NCBI GenBank assembly: GCA_006386115.1
Contig: VFIW01000006.1
Coordinates: 826,706-890,705, forward strand
Source of the DNA: Globisporangium splendens
Taxonomy: Eukaryota > Oomycota > Peronosporomycetes > Pythiales > Pythiaceae
Length of the DNA stretch: 64,000 nt
Direction of reading: 5' to 3'
The notes beneath the pieces are model-generated. The model was not told where the DNA came from and ran no database searches. It was given only the letters and a program-made list of their open reading frames with translations. Within the stretch, counting starts at the first letter, position 1; the number at the start of each line of letters is the position of its first letter. The position numbers were made by a program, and so were the translations under genes. Of this stretch, positions 1 through 11,325 are shown one piece after another.

Positions 1-59
1 GACGTTATTTTGTCTGCAATTGCAACTTTATAAATGCATATAGGGTCTTGCATTCACAG

Positions 60-1612
60 AGCAAGAGCGCGCGCAATTGAAGCTCAAGGGTCTCGTGCCT
101 GCGGGCGTGTCGACGATCGAGTTGGAGACCCTGCGTGCGCTCACGCAGCTGCGCCGCAAGTCGTCGCCGTTGGAAAAGTACATTTTCCTGCAGGGTCTGC
201 AGGACACGAACGAGTCGATCTACTACCGTCTTCTCATTGAGAACACGGCCGAGTTGATGCCGATCGTGTACACGCCGACCGTCGGGCAGGCGTGCTTAGA
301 GTTCAGCCACATCTACCGCCAGACCCCACGCGGTCTCTACATCTCGATCAACGACGTTGGCAACGTCGCCGAGATCTTGGACGCGTGGCCAGAGAAGAAC
401 ATTCGCGCCATTGTGTTCACTGATGGTGAGCGTATCTTGGGTCTCGGTGACTTGGGAACGAACGGCATGGGCATCCCTGTGGGCAAGCTCGGCTTGTACA
501 CGGCTTGCGCTGGTGTGCCACCAAGCATGTGCTTGCCAGTGGTCTTGGACTGTGGTACCAACAACGAAGCCTTCCTCGCGGACCCATTGTACATGGGTCT
601 CCGTCAGAAGCGTGAGCAAGGCGAGCGCTTTGAGCAACTCGTGGAAGAGTTTATGAACGCAGCCAAGATCAAGTACGGCCCACAAGTGCTCTTGCAATTC
701 GAGGACTTTGGTAACTCGACCGCGTTCCACTTGCTGCGCAAGTTCGAGAAGACCCACTGCACGTTCAACGATGACATTCAAGGCACGGCGTCGGTGGTCT
801 TGGCTGGTCTCTTCGCCGCCGTGCCGCTCTCTGGCAAGCCAATCTCGGAGCACACGTTCGTGTTCTTGGGTGCCGGTGAAGCTGGTACCGGTATCGCCGA
901 CTTGATCGCGCTTGCCATTTCCCACGAAACGGGTAAGACCATTGAAGAATCCCGCAAGCAGATCTGGCTCGTGGACTCGCGCGGCTTGGTCGTGTCGTCC
1001 CGCAAGGACTCGCTGCAGCACCACAAGTTGCTGTACGCCCACGACGCGCCTGAATGCCCAACGCTTGAAGCGACGATCGACCGCATCAAGCCTTCGGCGT
1101 TGATCGGTGTGTGCACGATCCCAAAGACGTTCACGCAGGAAGTCTGCGAGAAGATGGCGGCGAACAACGAACGCCCAATCATCTTCGCGTTGAGCAACCC
1201 AACGTCGAAGGCGGAGTGCACAGCCGAAGAAGCGTACCGTTTCACGAACGGCAAGTGCATTTTCGCGAGTGGCAGTCCGTTTGACCCAGTTGAGATCGAC
1301 GGCAAACGCTATGTGCCAGGTCAAGGCAACAACTCGTACATCTTCCCAGGTATTGGTCTCGCCTGCGTGGGTGCGGGCTTGACTCGTGTCGATGACGAAG
1401 TGATGCTCATCGCCGCCAAGACGCTCGCCAGCTTAGTCACGCCTGCGGACCTCGAAACGGGCTGCGTGTACCCACCATTGTCGACGATCCGCCACGTGTC
1501 GCTCAAGATCGCGACTGCGATCGCGGAGTACGGCTACGAACAGGGCTACGCCACGGAGCCAAAGCCTGTCGACTTGGAAGCCCACCTCAAGTCGATCATG
1601 TACAACCCATAA
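60..1612 (+). CDS. NAD(P)-dependent malic enzyme, 3' exon (5' end outside window)
   Basis: Oxidative decarboxylation of malate to pyruvate with reduction of NAD(P). About 517 residues are visible. The coding exon appears to start after a splice acceptor (ATTCACAG) at about 59, because the frame is open into EQERAQLKLKGLVP, the usual N-terminal region of malic enzymes, and no good ATG exists; the start lies left of the window. Family motifs seen are YTPTVGQAC, FTDGERILGLGDLG, the divalent-metal segment with FEDF, FNDDIQGTA, and the dinucleotide-binding loop FLGAGEAGTGI. The frame is uninterrupted to TAA at 1610-1612. Whether it prefers NAD or NADP, and whether it is mitochondrial, cannot be told without the N-terminus. 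The next gene is convergent. Confidence 0.95.
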
Positions 1613-1886
1613 GCTCGCTAGTGATTTTGTATGTTGGTGGTCACTCGCGTTGCGCACGCTTGGTTCATAGGCTTTGGATCCGATTTAGTGTCCAACACAG
1701 GCAGTAGCTTAGTCACCACCCCATTGTGTATTTGTCAACTTCTTGAAAGCAAAAATTTGCCTCTCTTCTTTAAATTGCACCAGCACACAAGCTAAATGCA
1801 CATTTGCACTCATATAAAAGCAGCAAAGGTGTCTGTCACCAACACGTGTCTGTATATTTCCACAGCGTTATGCATGACGCGTATGT
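1613..1886. other. Convergent intergenic spacer
   Basis: Short AT-richer spacer between the 3' ends of the malic enzyme and DnaJ genes. Nothing beyond presumed 3' untranslated regions was seen. Confidence 0.5.
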
Positions 1887-3338
1887 TTATTCCTCGAGCA
1901 GCTCTTCAATCAGCTGCTTCTGCGTGTCCGTGAGCTTCTTGGGGAACTTGATCTCGTGGAGCACGTGGAGATCGCCCTTCTGCGATGGGTAGTTGTGCAC
2001 CGGCATGCCCTCGCCGACGATGCGGCGCACTTGGAAGGGCTTGGTGACGTCCGAGGTCACGACGTTCACGCGGCGGTTGTCCAAGTGGAGCACCTCCTTG
2101 CGGTACCCGAGCAGCGCCTCCTCCAAAGTGATCTCCATCTCGTAGTGGAGATCGTCGTTCGCGCGACGAAAGCGCTTGTGTGGCACCTGGTGCAGTCGGA
2201 AGATCACGTCGCCGGGAATCATGCCTGGCCGCTGTTCGCTCTCACGTTCAAACACAATGTGGTGGTTCGACGGCATGCCCTTCTCGATCTCGGCCTTCAG
2301 AGTCTTCTCCTCCTTCACGACCTTGTGGCCGTGGCAGTACGGGCAGTGGGTCTTGAACACTTTGCCACGGCCGCCGCACTTTGGACACTGCTGCTGCATC
2401 TGCACATTGAAGCCCGGCCCCATGCGCTGCGTCACGAGCACGACACCCTGACCGCCGCACGTTTTACACGTCGTGGTCTGATCACATGCAAACAACAACG
2501 AGTAAACGAGCGAGCCCATTAATCAAACAGAGGTTATGAAGACGTACTTTTCCATCTTTGGCACCCGTGCCGCGGCATTTGCGGCAGATCGTGTTTCTCG
2601 TAAAGCGCGCTTCCTTGACCGCACCATTGTAAAGCTCTTCGAGCGTCACGGGCATATCAACAGCCGCGTCGGGACCCTTTGGTTTGCCTCCGCCGCCGAA
2701 GAACGCGTCAAACGGACTCGCGTGATGACCGCCGCCTTTCTCTTCGCGTTCGAGACCCTCGAACCCTTCCAGATCGTACACTTGGCGCTTCTGCGCATCC
2801 GAAAGCACTTCGTACGCGCGCGCGATCTGGTGGAACTTCACTTCCGCGTCCGCATTGCCAGTGTTCTTGTCTGCAAATCAAAGACCATTTGTGCGCATTT
2901 GACGCTGTTCTGTACATTCTAATAACTCCCTTGATCTATACAAGTGAAGAGCATACCTGGATGGTATTTCAAACTCAGCTTGCGGTACGCCTTCTTGATC
3001 TCCGCGTCCGACGCCTCCATCGTGAGCCCCAACACTACAGAAAGAACACGTCCGTCGTTCAGTAAATACATATCGTCATGCAAAATAAACACTGCTATAT
3101 ATAAAGCACCATAGAAGAGAGGATCGTGCAGATAATGGCATATGCAGCTTCGTGTTCCCACTGAACGCTAGGTACCTTCGTAGAAGTCGGTGTGATCGTG
3201 GTCGTGGTCGTGCTCAACCTCCTCGCCGCCACCAAAGCCGAAGCCGAAGCCGAACGCCTGCACCTGTGCGTCGCGCTGACACACGAGCGCCAGCGCCACG
3301 ACGGCGCAGCTCCACAAGAGCGACTTCTTCAGCACCAT
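1887..3338 (-). CDS. Secretory-pathway (ER) DnaJ/Hsp40 co-chaperone, Scj1/DNAJB11-like
   Basis: Four exons read from splice sites: 3338-3176, 3034-2957, 2870-2548 and 2477-1887, all in phase, giving 384 aa. The start MVLKKSLLWSCAVVALALV is a signal peptide. A short Asp/His run (HDHDHDH) precedes the J domain (DFYEVLGL...KLSLKYHPDKN); the HPD motif is completed across the second intron. A Gly-rich segment follows, then four CxxCxGxG-type zinc repeats (CRKCRGTG, CKTCGGQG, CPKCGGRG, CPYCHGH) and the C-terminal substrate-binding domain. It probably stimulates ER Hsp70 (BiP) during folding. There is no HDEL-type tail (it ends ELLEE), so ER retention, if any, would be through partners. Type-I architecture plus signal peptide makes Scj1/ERdj3-like the best label. 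Confidence 0.9.
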
Positions 3339-3862
3339 CGCTCTATTGCTTTGGCTTCCTACAAAATGGCGCAGCGTGTGTCCACGTAGCTCTTGGATAT
3401 CACATGAGGGTTCCAGAAGGATACTGCTCCGACTAAGTGCTATTTTGTAAAGTTCGTTGAGCAAACAATCTAATAGTCAGGTGCTGCTAAGGTTCGGTCA
3501 TCAGACAATTGTCAGTCGACGATCACGTATTTTGACGACCGTAAATACCAGAAAACAAATCTTTATACGGTGAATCCAGCATCTTCCATACGGGTTTCCT
3601 TGATGGACAACCCAGTCGGTCGCCAGATAAAGGCACTCTCTGTGTGTGTGTGCTTGCCTACCAGCCTTTACCGCTACCGGCTTCATCAACGCCTTCCTGA
3701 ACCAAACTTGCTCTGTTGTACATCAAAACCACACACAGCAATACGGTAATCAACATTGTTTATTGATAATTAATTGATCTCTTTCGTGACTACCATAAAT
3801 ACAAATGCAGCAAATCAATATACGGTAATGCAGTCTCGTAACTAAGTATAAACCTCCTCGCG
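3339..3862. other. Intergenic region, no gene seen
   Basis: Upstream of the DnaJ start and downstream of the first BT1 stop. It holds only short chance ORFs and an AT-rich stretch around 3760-3850. No RNA gene or repeat was recognised. Confidence 0.4.
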
Positions 3863-5638
3863 CTAGCACCCAACACCACCAGCGAGCTTCATGCACGCCG
3901 TGGACGCGTTCACCGACAAGACGTGGACTGCGAGCGTCCACCCGAGCGCGAGCACCAGCAGCACGATGAGCCCAACCGCGTGCGACGTCGACGTGCCACT
4001 GCGCTTCTTCCACTCGCGCGCCTCGGCGGCGTGGCGCGGCAGCACGAGAAGCCAGCCGAGCGAGATCACCTGGCAGAGGTACGCGAAGAAGAAGACGACG
4101 GTCGTGTGGAAGCGCACGTGCGTCGTGTCGATCATCAGGTCCTGGTTCGTCACGTCGAACTTCGCGTCGAGGTACTTGGAGAGCACGAGACCAAAGGGTC
4201 CAGCAAGGAACGAAACGGCAGTCACGAGAGAACTCATGATCTGCTCCATGCCCGGATCCGCGATCTCACCCAGCACGACCGTGAAGATCACGTAGTCCAA
4301 GCCCGACGGGATAGCTTCCATCACAGGCAACCCGATCCAGAACCACTGACTGCGCACGATGTTCCAGATCGTAAACATCGTGGCGCCGCAGTCGAGGAAC
4401 AGAATCACCAAGGTCGCGCCGATGATGAGCAGCCGGTAGTTGATGTTCCACTGGCGCTTGTTGGCGTAGCTCAAAGCCCCGAGAACAACGCTCGTGGCCA
4501 CAAAGCTCACGACATTGTCGTTCAATGGCTGCACGCCAGCCCAGTAGAACGCCACGGGGTTCACGGCCGTGGAGCTGATGCCACCAAAGATGCCGCCGAG
4601 GAATCGGAACAGGATCACCTTGTTGATGGCTCGATTGTGGAACAGATCCCAGATCTCCTTGAAGCATTTCTGGAACGACCGACGCGCGCGGCGGCTCTCA
4701 ACCACGGTACACCACATGAACGGGATGGGAACGGCCGACAGGATCCCCATGATCAGCATCACCTCGTTGTACTTGAGCGTGAAATCAAAGTCACCACCGT
4801 AGTTCCAGCCGCTCATGCTCACCCCCATGAACAGGAACGTCGCGAGCATTGATAGATACCGGAACTTGGTCACAACAGGAGCAAACACCTCGTCTTCGTT
4901 GGTGTTGACGATACTGAACTGGGAGCGGGCGATCTCGGTGATCAAGGAGTCGGCCGCAACGTCCGCGAGCACGTACCCGACCGTAGCCACCGACATGAAC
5001 ATGACGTAGAGACCACCGTGGCTCGGAGCGTCCATGTTTAGCGTCTGGCGCTGCTCTGCAGTCATCTTGATAAGTGGCGTTCCCACGAGCGATCGGTCAG
5101 TGAAGAATGGTTCTGGGAGGTCGACGAAATAAATACTGGTGAGCGACGCCGCGCACACGAGCCACCCGAGCATGACGTACGGGCGATGATGGTAGCCACA
5201 GAGAAGCGGCACGCAGTCCGTGAAGATCCCAAAGAACGGCTTGAGCACCCATGGCAGCGCGAGCATCGTGCGCGCCGAGAGTGTCTGCGTGCCTTCCATA
5301 TTCAGGTAGTTGGTGAGAAACGGGAACACCGTGAGCGGCAGCACCGTCGAGATCACGCCGACGACGACGCTGTGGAGCACCAGTCCGAGCCATCGGCGGT
5401 CCCACGCGCGCACTTGCGGTTTACTGGGTTCTTCCTGCAGCAGCGCGTCGGAGACGGACTTCCGTGTCAGATCACCTGCTCCTGCATGTCCTGACCCCAC
5501 GGGAGGCGTGTCGAGCCCATCGTATCCGTGCGCTCTTGCCGCGCGGTCGGTGTCCAGCGCATGCTCATGGTGCGAGAGGCTCGAGCGCGAGAGCCGATCG
5601 ATGATGTCCTTGGTCGACGGGTCGATGAACCGGCTCAT
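3863..5638 (-). CDS. BT1-family (folate-biopterin type) major facilitator transporter, copy 1
   Basis: Single exon, 591 aa from the ATG at 5638 (MSRFIDPSTKDI), chosen because the second BT1 copy starts with the same residues; the frame is open 16 codons further upstream without a better start. A hydrophilic N-terminal tail of about 95 residues is followed by roughly 12 hydrophobic segments. Typical BT1 features include LPWVLKPFFGIFTDCVP, GYHHRPYVMLGW and the FRFLGGIFGG segment. The family moves folates, pterins or related organic solutes in kinetoplastids and plants; oomycetes carry large BT1 families whose substrates are mostly unassigned. The other two copies at 7091-8836 and 13360-15057 are clear paralogues and closer to each other than to this one. 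Confidence 0.9.
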   Translation of the reverse strand: MSRFIDPSTKDIIDRLSRSSLSHHEHALDTDRAARAHGYDGLDTPPVGSGHAGAGDLTRKSVSDALLQEEPSKPQVRAWDRRWLGLVLHSVVVGVISTVLPLTVFPFLTNYLNMEGTQTLSARTMLALPWVLKPFFGIFTDCVPLLCGYHHRPYVMLGWLVCAASLTSIYFVDLPEPFFTDRSLVGTPLIKMTAEQRQTLNMDAPSHGGLYVMFMSVATVGYVLADVAADSLITEIARSQFSIVNTNEDEVFAPVVTKFRYLSMLATFLFMGVSMSGWNYGGDFDFTLKYNEVMLIMGILSAVPIPFMWCTVVESRRARRSFQKCFKEIWDLFHNRAINKVILFRFLGGIFGGISSTAVNPVAFYWAGVQPLNDNVVSFVATSVVLGALSYANKRQWNINYRLLIIGATLVILFLDCGATMFTIWNIVRSQWFWIGLPVMEAIPSGLDYVIFTVVLGEIADPGMEQIMSSLVTAVSFLAGPFGLVLSKYLDAKFDVTNQDLMIDTTHVRFHTTVVFFFAYLCQVISLGWLLVLPRHAAEAREWKKRSGTSTSHAVGLIVLLVLALGWTLAVHVLSVNASTACMKLAGGVGC

Positions 5639-7090
5639 GGTTGTTACCTCAAGTATCCGTTGCGTCTGAGTGGTGAGACCGACCACCTGCGCGGGTCGCT
5701 GCCGATTCCGTTGTCGCGCAGGGAGAGAAGGTGCTAGTGGGGCGCTTTACGCGAAGGAAGGAAGAAGGGGGAGAAAGGTGGAGTGCCATGTCGTAACAGC
5801 ATATCCCCTCGTGCTGGTCCAGCCTCTGGACGGATGAGGATGGAGACTTGTTGAAGGGCAGCAGAGAGAGAGATGAGACGGTGGCATCCACTCATCGAGC
5901 ATCGCGTAAACAGACCTGCTTATAACGCATAGTGTGTGCATAATTTTAGCAATATGTGTGGAGATGGTTCGGTGGAGAACCTGTTTCTGGTGGGTGAGAG
6001 CAGTGTTTGAGATTAGAACAGGGACGTTGATGTGTGGAAAGAGAATGAAGAGGTGCATCGCCTGAGCGAGTGGAATGAGCGTTTTAGAAGGCGGCGGGGG
6101 TTAATGGCAGTGTCAGTACACAGCAGTGACTGTTCTGCAGCGTTTGGTTGACACAATATTGGAATGCACTACCTGAGAATATGTATAGTTTTGTACAGTC
6201 AGTTAAGCAACACACCATTTGGATACTGTCAGCACCGTCTGGTTATAAGAAACAGAAAATTTTCCTTCTCCCACAGTGAGCTTGTGTGGTGACGACGACA
6301 GCCTCCTCACCAGCATGCTTTGTGCAGAATCGCGATTCGAGTCCAATTGCCTTGCTCGCGCTGTTAGGAAGAGTGCGGCGATGCCGACAGAAAAGTTTGC
6401 CACCAAGTGATCAAGAATCGATTATTGAAGGCGGTTTGTAAGTCAGACAGCGCACGTCTTTCCTTCGTCAGGAAATCACAGCCATATTGCGGTGCAGCAT
6501 TCATAATTCATCATGTATGAACAAAAAAACAAAAACAAAAACAAAGTGAGAACAGAACCTATCTGTTGAGTGTTGTATGTCATGCACAACATCTCTATCT
6601 TGACCGCAGCCCCAACTTCAACGCATCACGGAAAAAGAACGTCGGCGCGTACTGTGCCAAGTAGATATCACCATGACGGGGATGCGCTCGAGACTAATCG
6701 GAGCACTCGGAGTGATTCGTATTCGGTGTGGCTGCATGCCGAAACGATCGAACATGGGTGCAACGCCAACTGACCAACAGCCAGAGCCAGACACAATAGG
6801 CAACGAGGGAGCTACTGAGCTGCCGAGTTGTAGGAGTTGAAGTGTACTTTCATCTTTGTTCAATCGTGTTAAACACCACGAAAGACCTCACGCGCAGTCG
6901 ACAATTGTTATATTTCTGATATTGTATGTGATTTATGATATTGTATGCGGACAGAGATCGTTGAAGCGCTTCTCGTGGAAGCAATTGTGCTGCATGCATC
7001 GCAGCCGCGTGGATTCAAACTTGAGCGGATACAGAATGCTCGGACAATTGTATGTGTCTTGTAACATTGCAACTCACTGGCCGAGGTCGT
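5639..7090. other. Long intergenic region between BT1 copies 1 and 2
   Basis: About 1.45 kb with no convincing gene. It holds a CAAAAA-rich tract at about 6520-6546 and a 67-codon minus-strand ORF at 6203-6406 whose first 18 residues are hydrophobic; I do not call that ORF a gene. It presumably contains the promoter of copy 1. Confidence 0.4.
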
Positions 7091-8836
7091 TTAGCAGCCA
7101 TCGCCGCCTGAGATCTTTAGGCATGCCGTGGACGCATTCACAGACATGATATGCACTGCCGTCGTCCAGACGAACGCCACCAGTAGCACCAGAACCAGCG
7201 CCACGCCATTCCACGTCGACGTGCCGCTGCGCTTCTTCCACTCGCGCGCTTCACTCGCGTGTCGCGGAAGCACGAGTAGCCAGCCCAAGGACGACAACTG
7301 ATAAAAGTATGCGAGCAGGAACGTGAGCGTCGCGTGGGTCCGCACATGAGTCGTGTCGATCATCACGTCTTGGTTCGTGAGGCTGAATTGTGCGCCGAGG
7401 TACTTTGTCAGCATGAGACCCACAGGTCCAGCAAGGAACGAAACGGCAGTCACGAGAGAACTCATGGTCTGCTCCATGCCCGGGTCCGCGAACTCACTCA
7501 GCACGGTTGTGAAGATCACGTAGTCCAAGCTCGACGGGATAGCTTCCATCACAGGCAACCCGATCCAGAGCCACTGACTGCGAACGATATCCCAGATCGT
7601 AAACATCGTCGCCCCGCAGTCCAGCACGATGATCACGACGTTGGCGCCGATGATGAGCTGTCGGTAGTTGATGTTCCATTTGCGCTTGTTGGTATAATGG
7701 ACACCGGCAATCACCGCAGTCGTGGCCACGAAGCTCACAACGTTGTCGTTCAGCGGCTGGATGCCAGCCCAGTAGAACGCCACAGGGTTCACTGCTGTTG
7801 CACTGATGCCGCCGAAGATGCCGCCAAGGAACCGGAAGAAAATGACAGTGCTGATGGCACGATTCTGGAAGAGATCCCAAATCTCCTTGAAGCACTTCTG
7901 GAACGACCGGCGCGCGCGGCGATCTTCGATGATCGTGCACCACATGAATGGGATCGGGACCGCAGACAAGACCCCCACGATCAGCATCACCTCGGTATAC
8001 TGCAGCGTGAAGTCAAAGTCACCACCGTAATCCGTTCCGCTCATACCAAAACCTATGAACAGGAACGTGACCAGCATCGACAGGTACCGGAACTTGGTCA
8101 CGACGGGGGCAAACACTTCGTCTTCTTCGGGTCCGATGACACCAAAATGATCGTGAGCAATCTCCCTCGTCAGCGTGTCCGCCGCAACGTCTGCTAGCAC
8201 GTACCCAACCGTAGCCACCGACATGAACATGACGTAGAGACCGCCGTGCCTCGGAGCGTCCATGTTGATAGTCTGGCGCTGCTCAGCACTCAACTGGACA
8301 AGTGGCGTTCCCACGAGCGATCGGTCCTTGAAGAACGGTTCTGGGAGGTCGATGAAGTAGATGCTGAAGAGCGACGTCGCGCACACGAGCCACCCGAGCA
8401 TGACGTACGGACGTCGGTGATATCCGCACAGGAATGGCACGCAGTTCGTGAAAATGTCAAAGAACGGCTTGAGCACCCATGGCAGCGCGAGCAAAGTACG
8501 CGCCGAGAGCGTCTGCGTGCCTTCCATGTTGAGGTAGCAGGTGAGGAACGGATACACTGTGAGCGGCAGTGCGGTCGAAACCACGCCGAGCACGAGGTTG
8601 TGCAGCACCAGTCCGAACCATCGACTATCTGATGCGCGAACTTGAGGCTCGCTTTCTGTTTCTGCCTCTGGGTCTTCGACGAGCAGCGCTACGTTTCCAC
8701 TCGAGGAGGTTCGGAGCGGAGTCGCAGCGTTGTTGTAGGCTTCATCATCGTTTGTGCTAAGCTGACGGAGCGAGTGGCTTGATCGGGAGAGCCGATCGAG
8801 GATATCTTTTGTCGCGGGGTCCACGAAGCGGCTCAT
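7091..8836 (-). CDS. BT1-family (folate-biopterin type) major facilitator transporter, copy 2
   Basis: Single exon, 581 aa, ATG at 8836 (MSRFVDPATKDILDRL). Architecture as in copy 1: polar N-terminal tail of about 85 residues, about 12 membrane segments, GYHRRPYVMLGW, FRFLGGIFGG, and a short C-terminal tail ending in a last hydrophobic segment (FVWTTAVHIMSVNAS) and a Cys. Most of it is nearly identical at DNA level to copy 3 on the opposite strand at about 13.42-14.87 kb, forming an inverted repeat. It looks intact and is the likely parent of copy 3. The substrate is unknown; folate/pterin is family precedent only. Confidence 0.9.
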   Translation of the reverse strand: MSRFVDPATKDILDRLSRSSHSLRQLSTNDDEAYNNAATPLRTSSSGNVALLVEDPEAETESEPQVRASDSRWFGLVLHNLVLGVVSTALPLTVYPFLTCYLNMEGTQTLSARTLLALPWVLKPFFDIFTNCVPFLCGYHRRPYVMLGWLVCATSLFSIYFIDLPEPFFKDRSLVGTPLVQLSAEQRQTINMDAPRHGGLYVMFMSVATVGYVLADVAADTLTREIAHDHFGVIGPEEDEVFAPVVTKFRYLSMLVTFLFIGFGMSGTDYGGDFDFTLQYTEVMLIVGVLSAVPIPFMWCTIIEDRRARRSFQKCFKEIWDLFQNRAISTVIFFRFLGGIFGGISATAVNPVAFYWAGIQPLNDNVVSFVATTAVIAGVHYTNKRKWNINYRQLIIGANVVIIVLDCGATMFTIWDIVRSQWLWIGLPVMEAIPSSLDYVIFTTVLSEFADPGMEQTMSSLVTAVSFLAGPVGLMLTKYLGAQFSLTNQDVMIDTTHVRTHATLTFLLAYFYQLSSLGWLLVLPRHASEAREWKKRSGTSTWNGVALVLVLLVAFVWTTAVHIMSVNASTACLKISGGDGC

Positions 8837-9362
8837 GCCGGCGCAATGTCAAAGTGCCGTAAGGGGCTAAGCAGTCTTGAGGGCTTGGTGAGGCTTCTGG
8901 GTGTGTCCTACGTCGCAGATTTGTGTTTAACCATCTCAAATGAGCACTCGATTGCGTTGCTGGTGTTCTCGTGGTTGTCATCTCGTCGTTAAACTGGGCA
9001 AAGCAACCTTCTCTGCGTGTGGCTTTCTCGCACTGCATGAAAGTAATCCGCGTGCCCAGCTTGTCGGCTACAATCAGTTGCTTAAAATCACTGAATATCC
9101 ACTCATCTATCATATTGTTTTTACGCTGAACGCCCTCGGCTCCACCTGGCACTTGAAGTGATTAGGAGCAGCTCCACTTTTTCACATTGATGGCATGGAC
9201 TCATCGCAGTTGTTGTCCATAAAAAGAGCATGTTTATCCCATGTGGACACAATCAAATGCAGAATTATTGGTAAAGATGTGTCGAACAGCCATGATGACT
9301 CCACAATTTGCAGCGGACGCACCTGGTGATTGTGCTGCGAGTCGTCTGTGGCATCAACTTGT
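8837..9362. other. Intergenic region, no gene seen
   Basis: Between the start of BT1 copy 2 and the stop of epsilon-tubulin, both on the minus strand. No coding or RNA feature could be supported. Confidence 0.4.
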
Positions 9363-11325
9363 TTACAGGAGCGGCTGGAGGCGTCGAGATGTGGCTGCGA
9401 CGGGCGCGGCATCCAGTTGATGCGCCGATTTCTCGAGCGTGGTGTACTCATCGATCAAGAAGCGCACGTTCTCAAGCGCCTCGGGCAACCGATCGGCCTC
9501 CATGTACTCGGTGTAGTGGTGGACATGCGCCTTGCGCGCGTAGAGCTTGCGGAAGCGATCGCGAAGGCGCTCGAACGTGTCGCGGATGCAGCAATTGTTG
9601 GACAAGCACAGAAGAGATTGCTTCTGACCGATGGGTGGGACAGAGCATAACCCGACTTTAAATCCTTCTTGGTTCCAGTGAATCATGCGCACTTCTGACT
9701 GGATGCGCTGGATGTTGGCGTTGATGTCGGAGACCTCGACATTCCCGCGCAGCAGGAGTCCGCATGCGAGGTACACACTCGAGCGCGGATTCGTTCGAAT
9801 CAACTGGTGGTCTCTGCGCATGGCAATCACAGATCAGGAAAACCATTTAGATACACACACATTCACGAACACAGCAAGTAGCAATCTTCCACGTACTTTT
9901 GAAAGGCATCGGAGAACATCTGCGCGAGCCGTCTCGGTTGTTGTCGTGGGTCCACTGTTGCAAACATTGGGCTCATACTGGACAGCAAGAACTTTAGTTT
10001 CGGGAACGGCACGAGGTTGGTCGTGATTTCGTTCAGATCGACGTTCAACGAGCCTTCAAAGCGCATGGAGCTCGTCAAATTCGTGAGCAAGCGCGCCACG
10101 ATATTGTTCATCTCGCCGAATGCACTGGATGCCTGATTTGGCTTCGAACTGCTTGTCGCTCTCAGTGTCCCTGAAGTAGTACTGCGTGTGGATGCCTTCT
10201 TCTTTGACGAGGTTGAGGCTGCTGGTTTCCCGGTACCAGCAGCAGTAGCAGAAGAAGAAGACTGATCACGTCCAGTCTTGTACAAACACTCGAGCGCCTT
10301 CAAATCAATATGATCGGGCAAGCGCGAACCGTTCACGACCGCTGGAGCTGACGACGACGCACTTGTATCCGCGAGCGAACTGAACTGGACGCTCGATGAA
10401 GACGATTTGTCGATCTTGGCGCACATGTCCATGAGCGCTTCGTTCTCGATCGGAAGCACACAATCGGCGTGCTCCGTCAGCTCCCGCAAGGCCAGGACAC
10501 TATTGTACGGTGACGTGACCACATCGTCGTCTTCTGATGGGAACACGCAGCTCGTGAACCGATACACTTGGGGGAAATGGTCTTCCAGGAGCCCAAGGAT
10601 GTACGTGCCGAGTCCGGATCCTATTCACGACTAGAGCAGTTGGTATGGACTCGTGTGCGTACCAATAATAAGGTCGATGTGTGAGTGTAACTACCTGTTC
10701 CTCCGCCCATGGAGTGGATGACAAAGAATGACTGCAGTGAGTCGCACAATTCCACTGCGCGATGGATCTTCTGGAGCAGTTCGTCTCTGTACTTTGGTCC
10801 GTACAGGCAATGGCCATGCGCCCTATTGCACACAATAGGGCTTTAATTAGTAGCAGCATCGTGGAGCATTCCAAAACGAGCGTGGCTGATTGACGACGCA
10901 CCAGTTGTTGCCGGACCCCGAGACGTCCGTGATGAACTGCTGCTGGTCAAAGAGCTCGCCCAACGGACCCGCGAGCGTCTCGGACACGGGACCCTGCTCC
11001 ATGTCGACGAGGATCGCGCGTGCCTTGAGCGACTTGACCGCCGATCTGCCGTTCGCGAACGGGAGGTCCATCGGATCCGAGTACCGCGTGTCGACGTTGC
11101 GGAAAAACGTGCTCATGCTCTCGTCAAAGCGGCCCTTCTTCGAGTGCTGTGAAAGTGCACACAGAGTGTGCGGGTGAGATGCAAAGTGCCGCATCACCAC
11201 GAGCACGAGTAGCACTAGTGCAGAAGACGCACCTGCGCGTGCTCCTCGAGCGCGAGCTGCCAGAACTGGCGGCCGATCTGGTTGCCGCATTGCCCGACCT
11301 GCACCGTGATCAGTTCGCGTGGCAT
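9363..11325 (-). CDS. TUBE1: Epsilon-tubulin
   Basis: Five exons, all in phase: 11325-11233, 11146-10902, 10822-10695, 10620-9897, 9813-9363; 546 aa. It starts [18 protein letters not shown], the tubulin N-terminus, and carries the GTP-binding signature GGGTGSGLGT completed across the third intron. Epsilon-type features are [62 protein letters not shown] and [12 protein letters not shown]. It acts at centrioles/basal bodies in triplet microtubule formation, which fits a flagellated life stage. It is longer than animal TUBE1 (about 475 aa), mainly from a Ser/Thr-rich insertion of some 70 residues between the CAKID and MNNIVA segments. It is divergent to phytochelatin synthase and flanked by BT1 copies. 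Confidence 0.95.

Noticed and set aside
296..1324. Long minus-strand ORF (342 codons)
   Set aside because: Antisense shadow of the malic enzyme; Arg/His-rich text with no family pattern.
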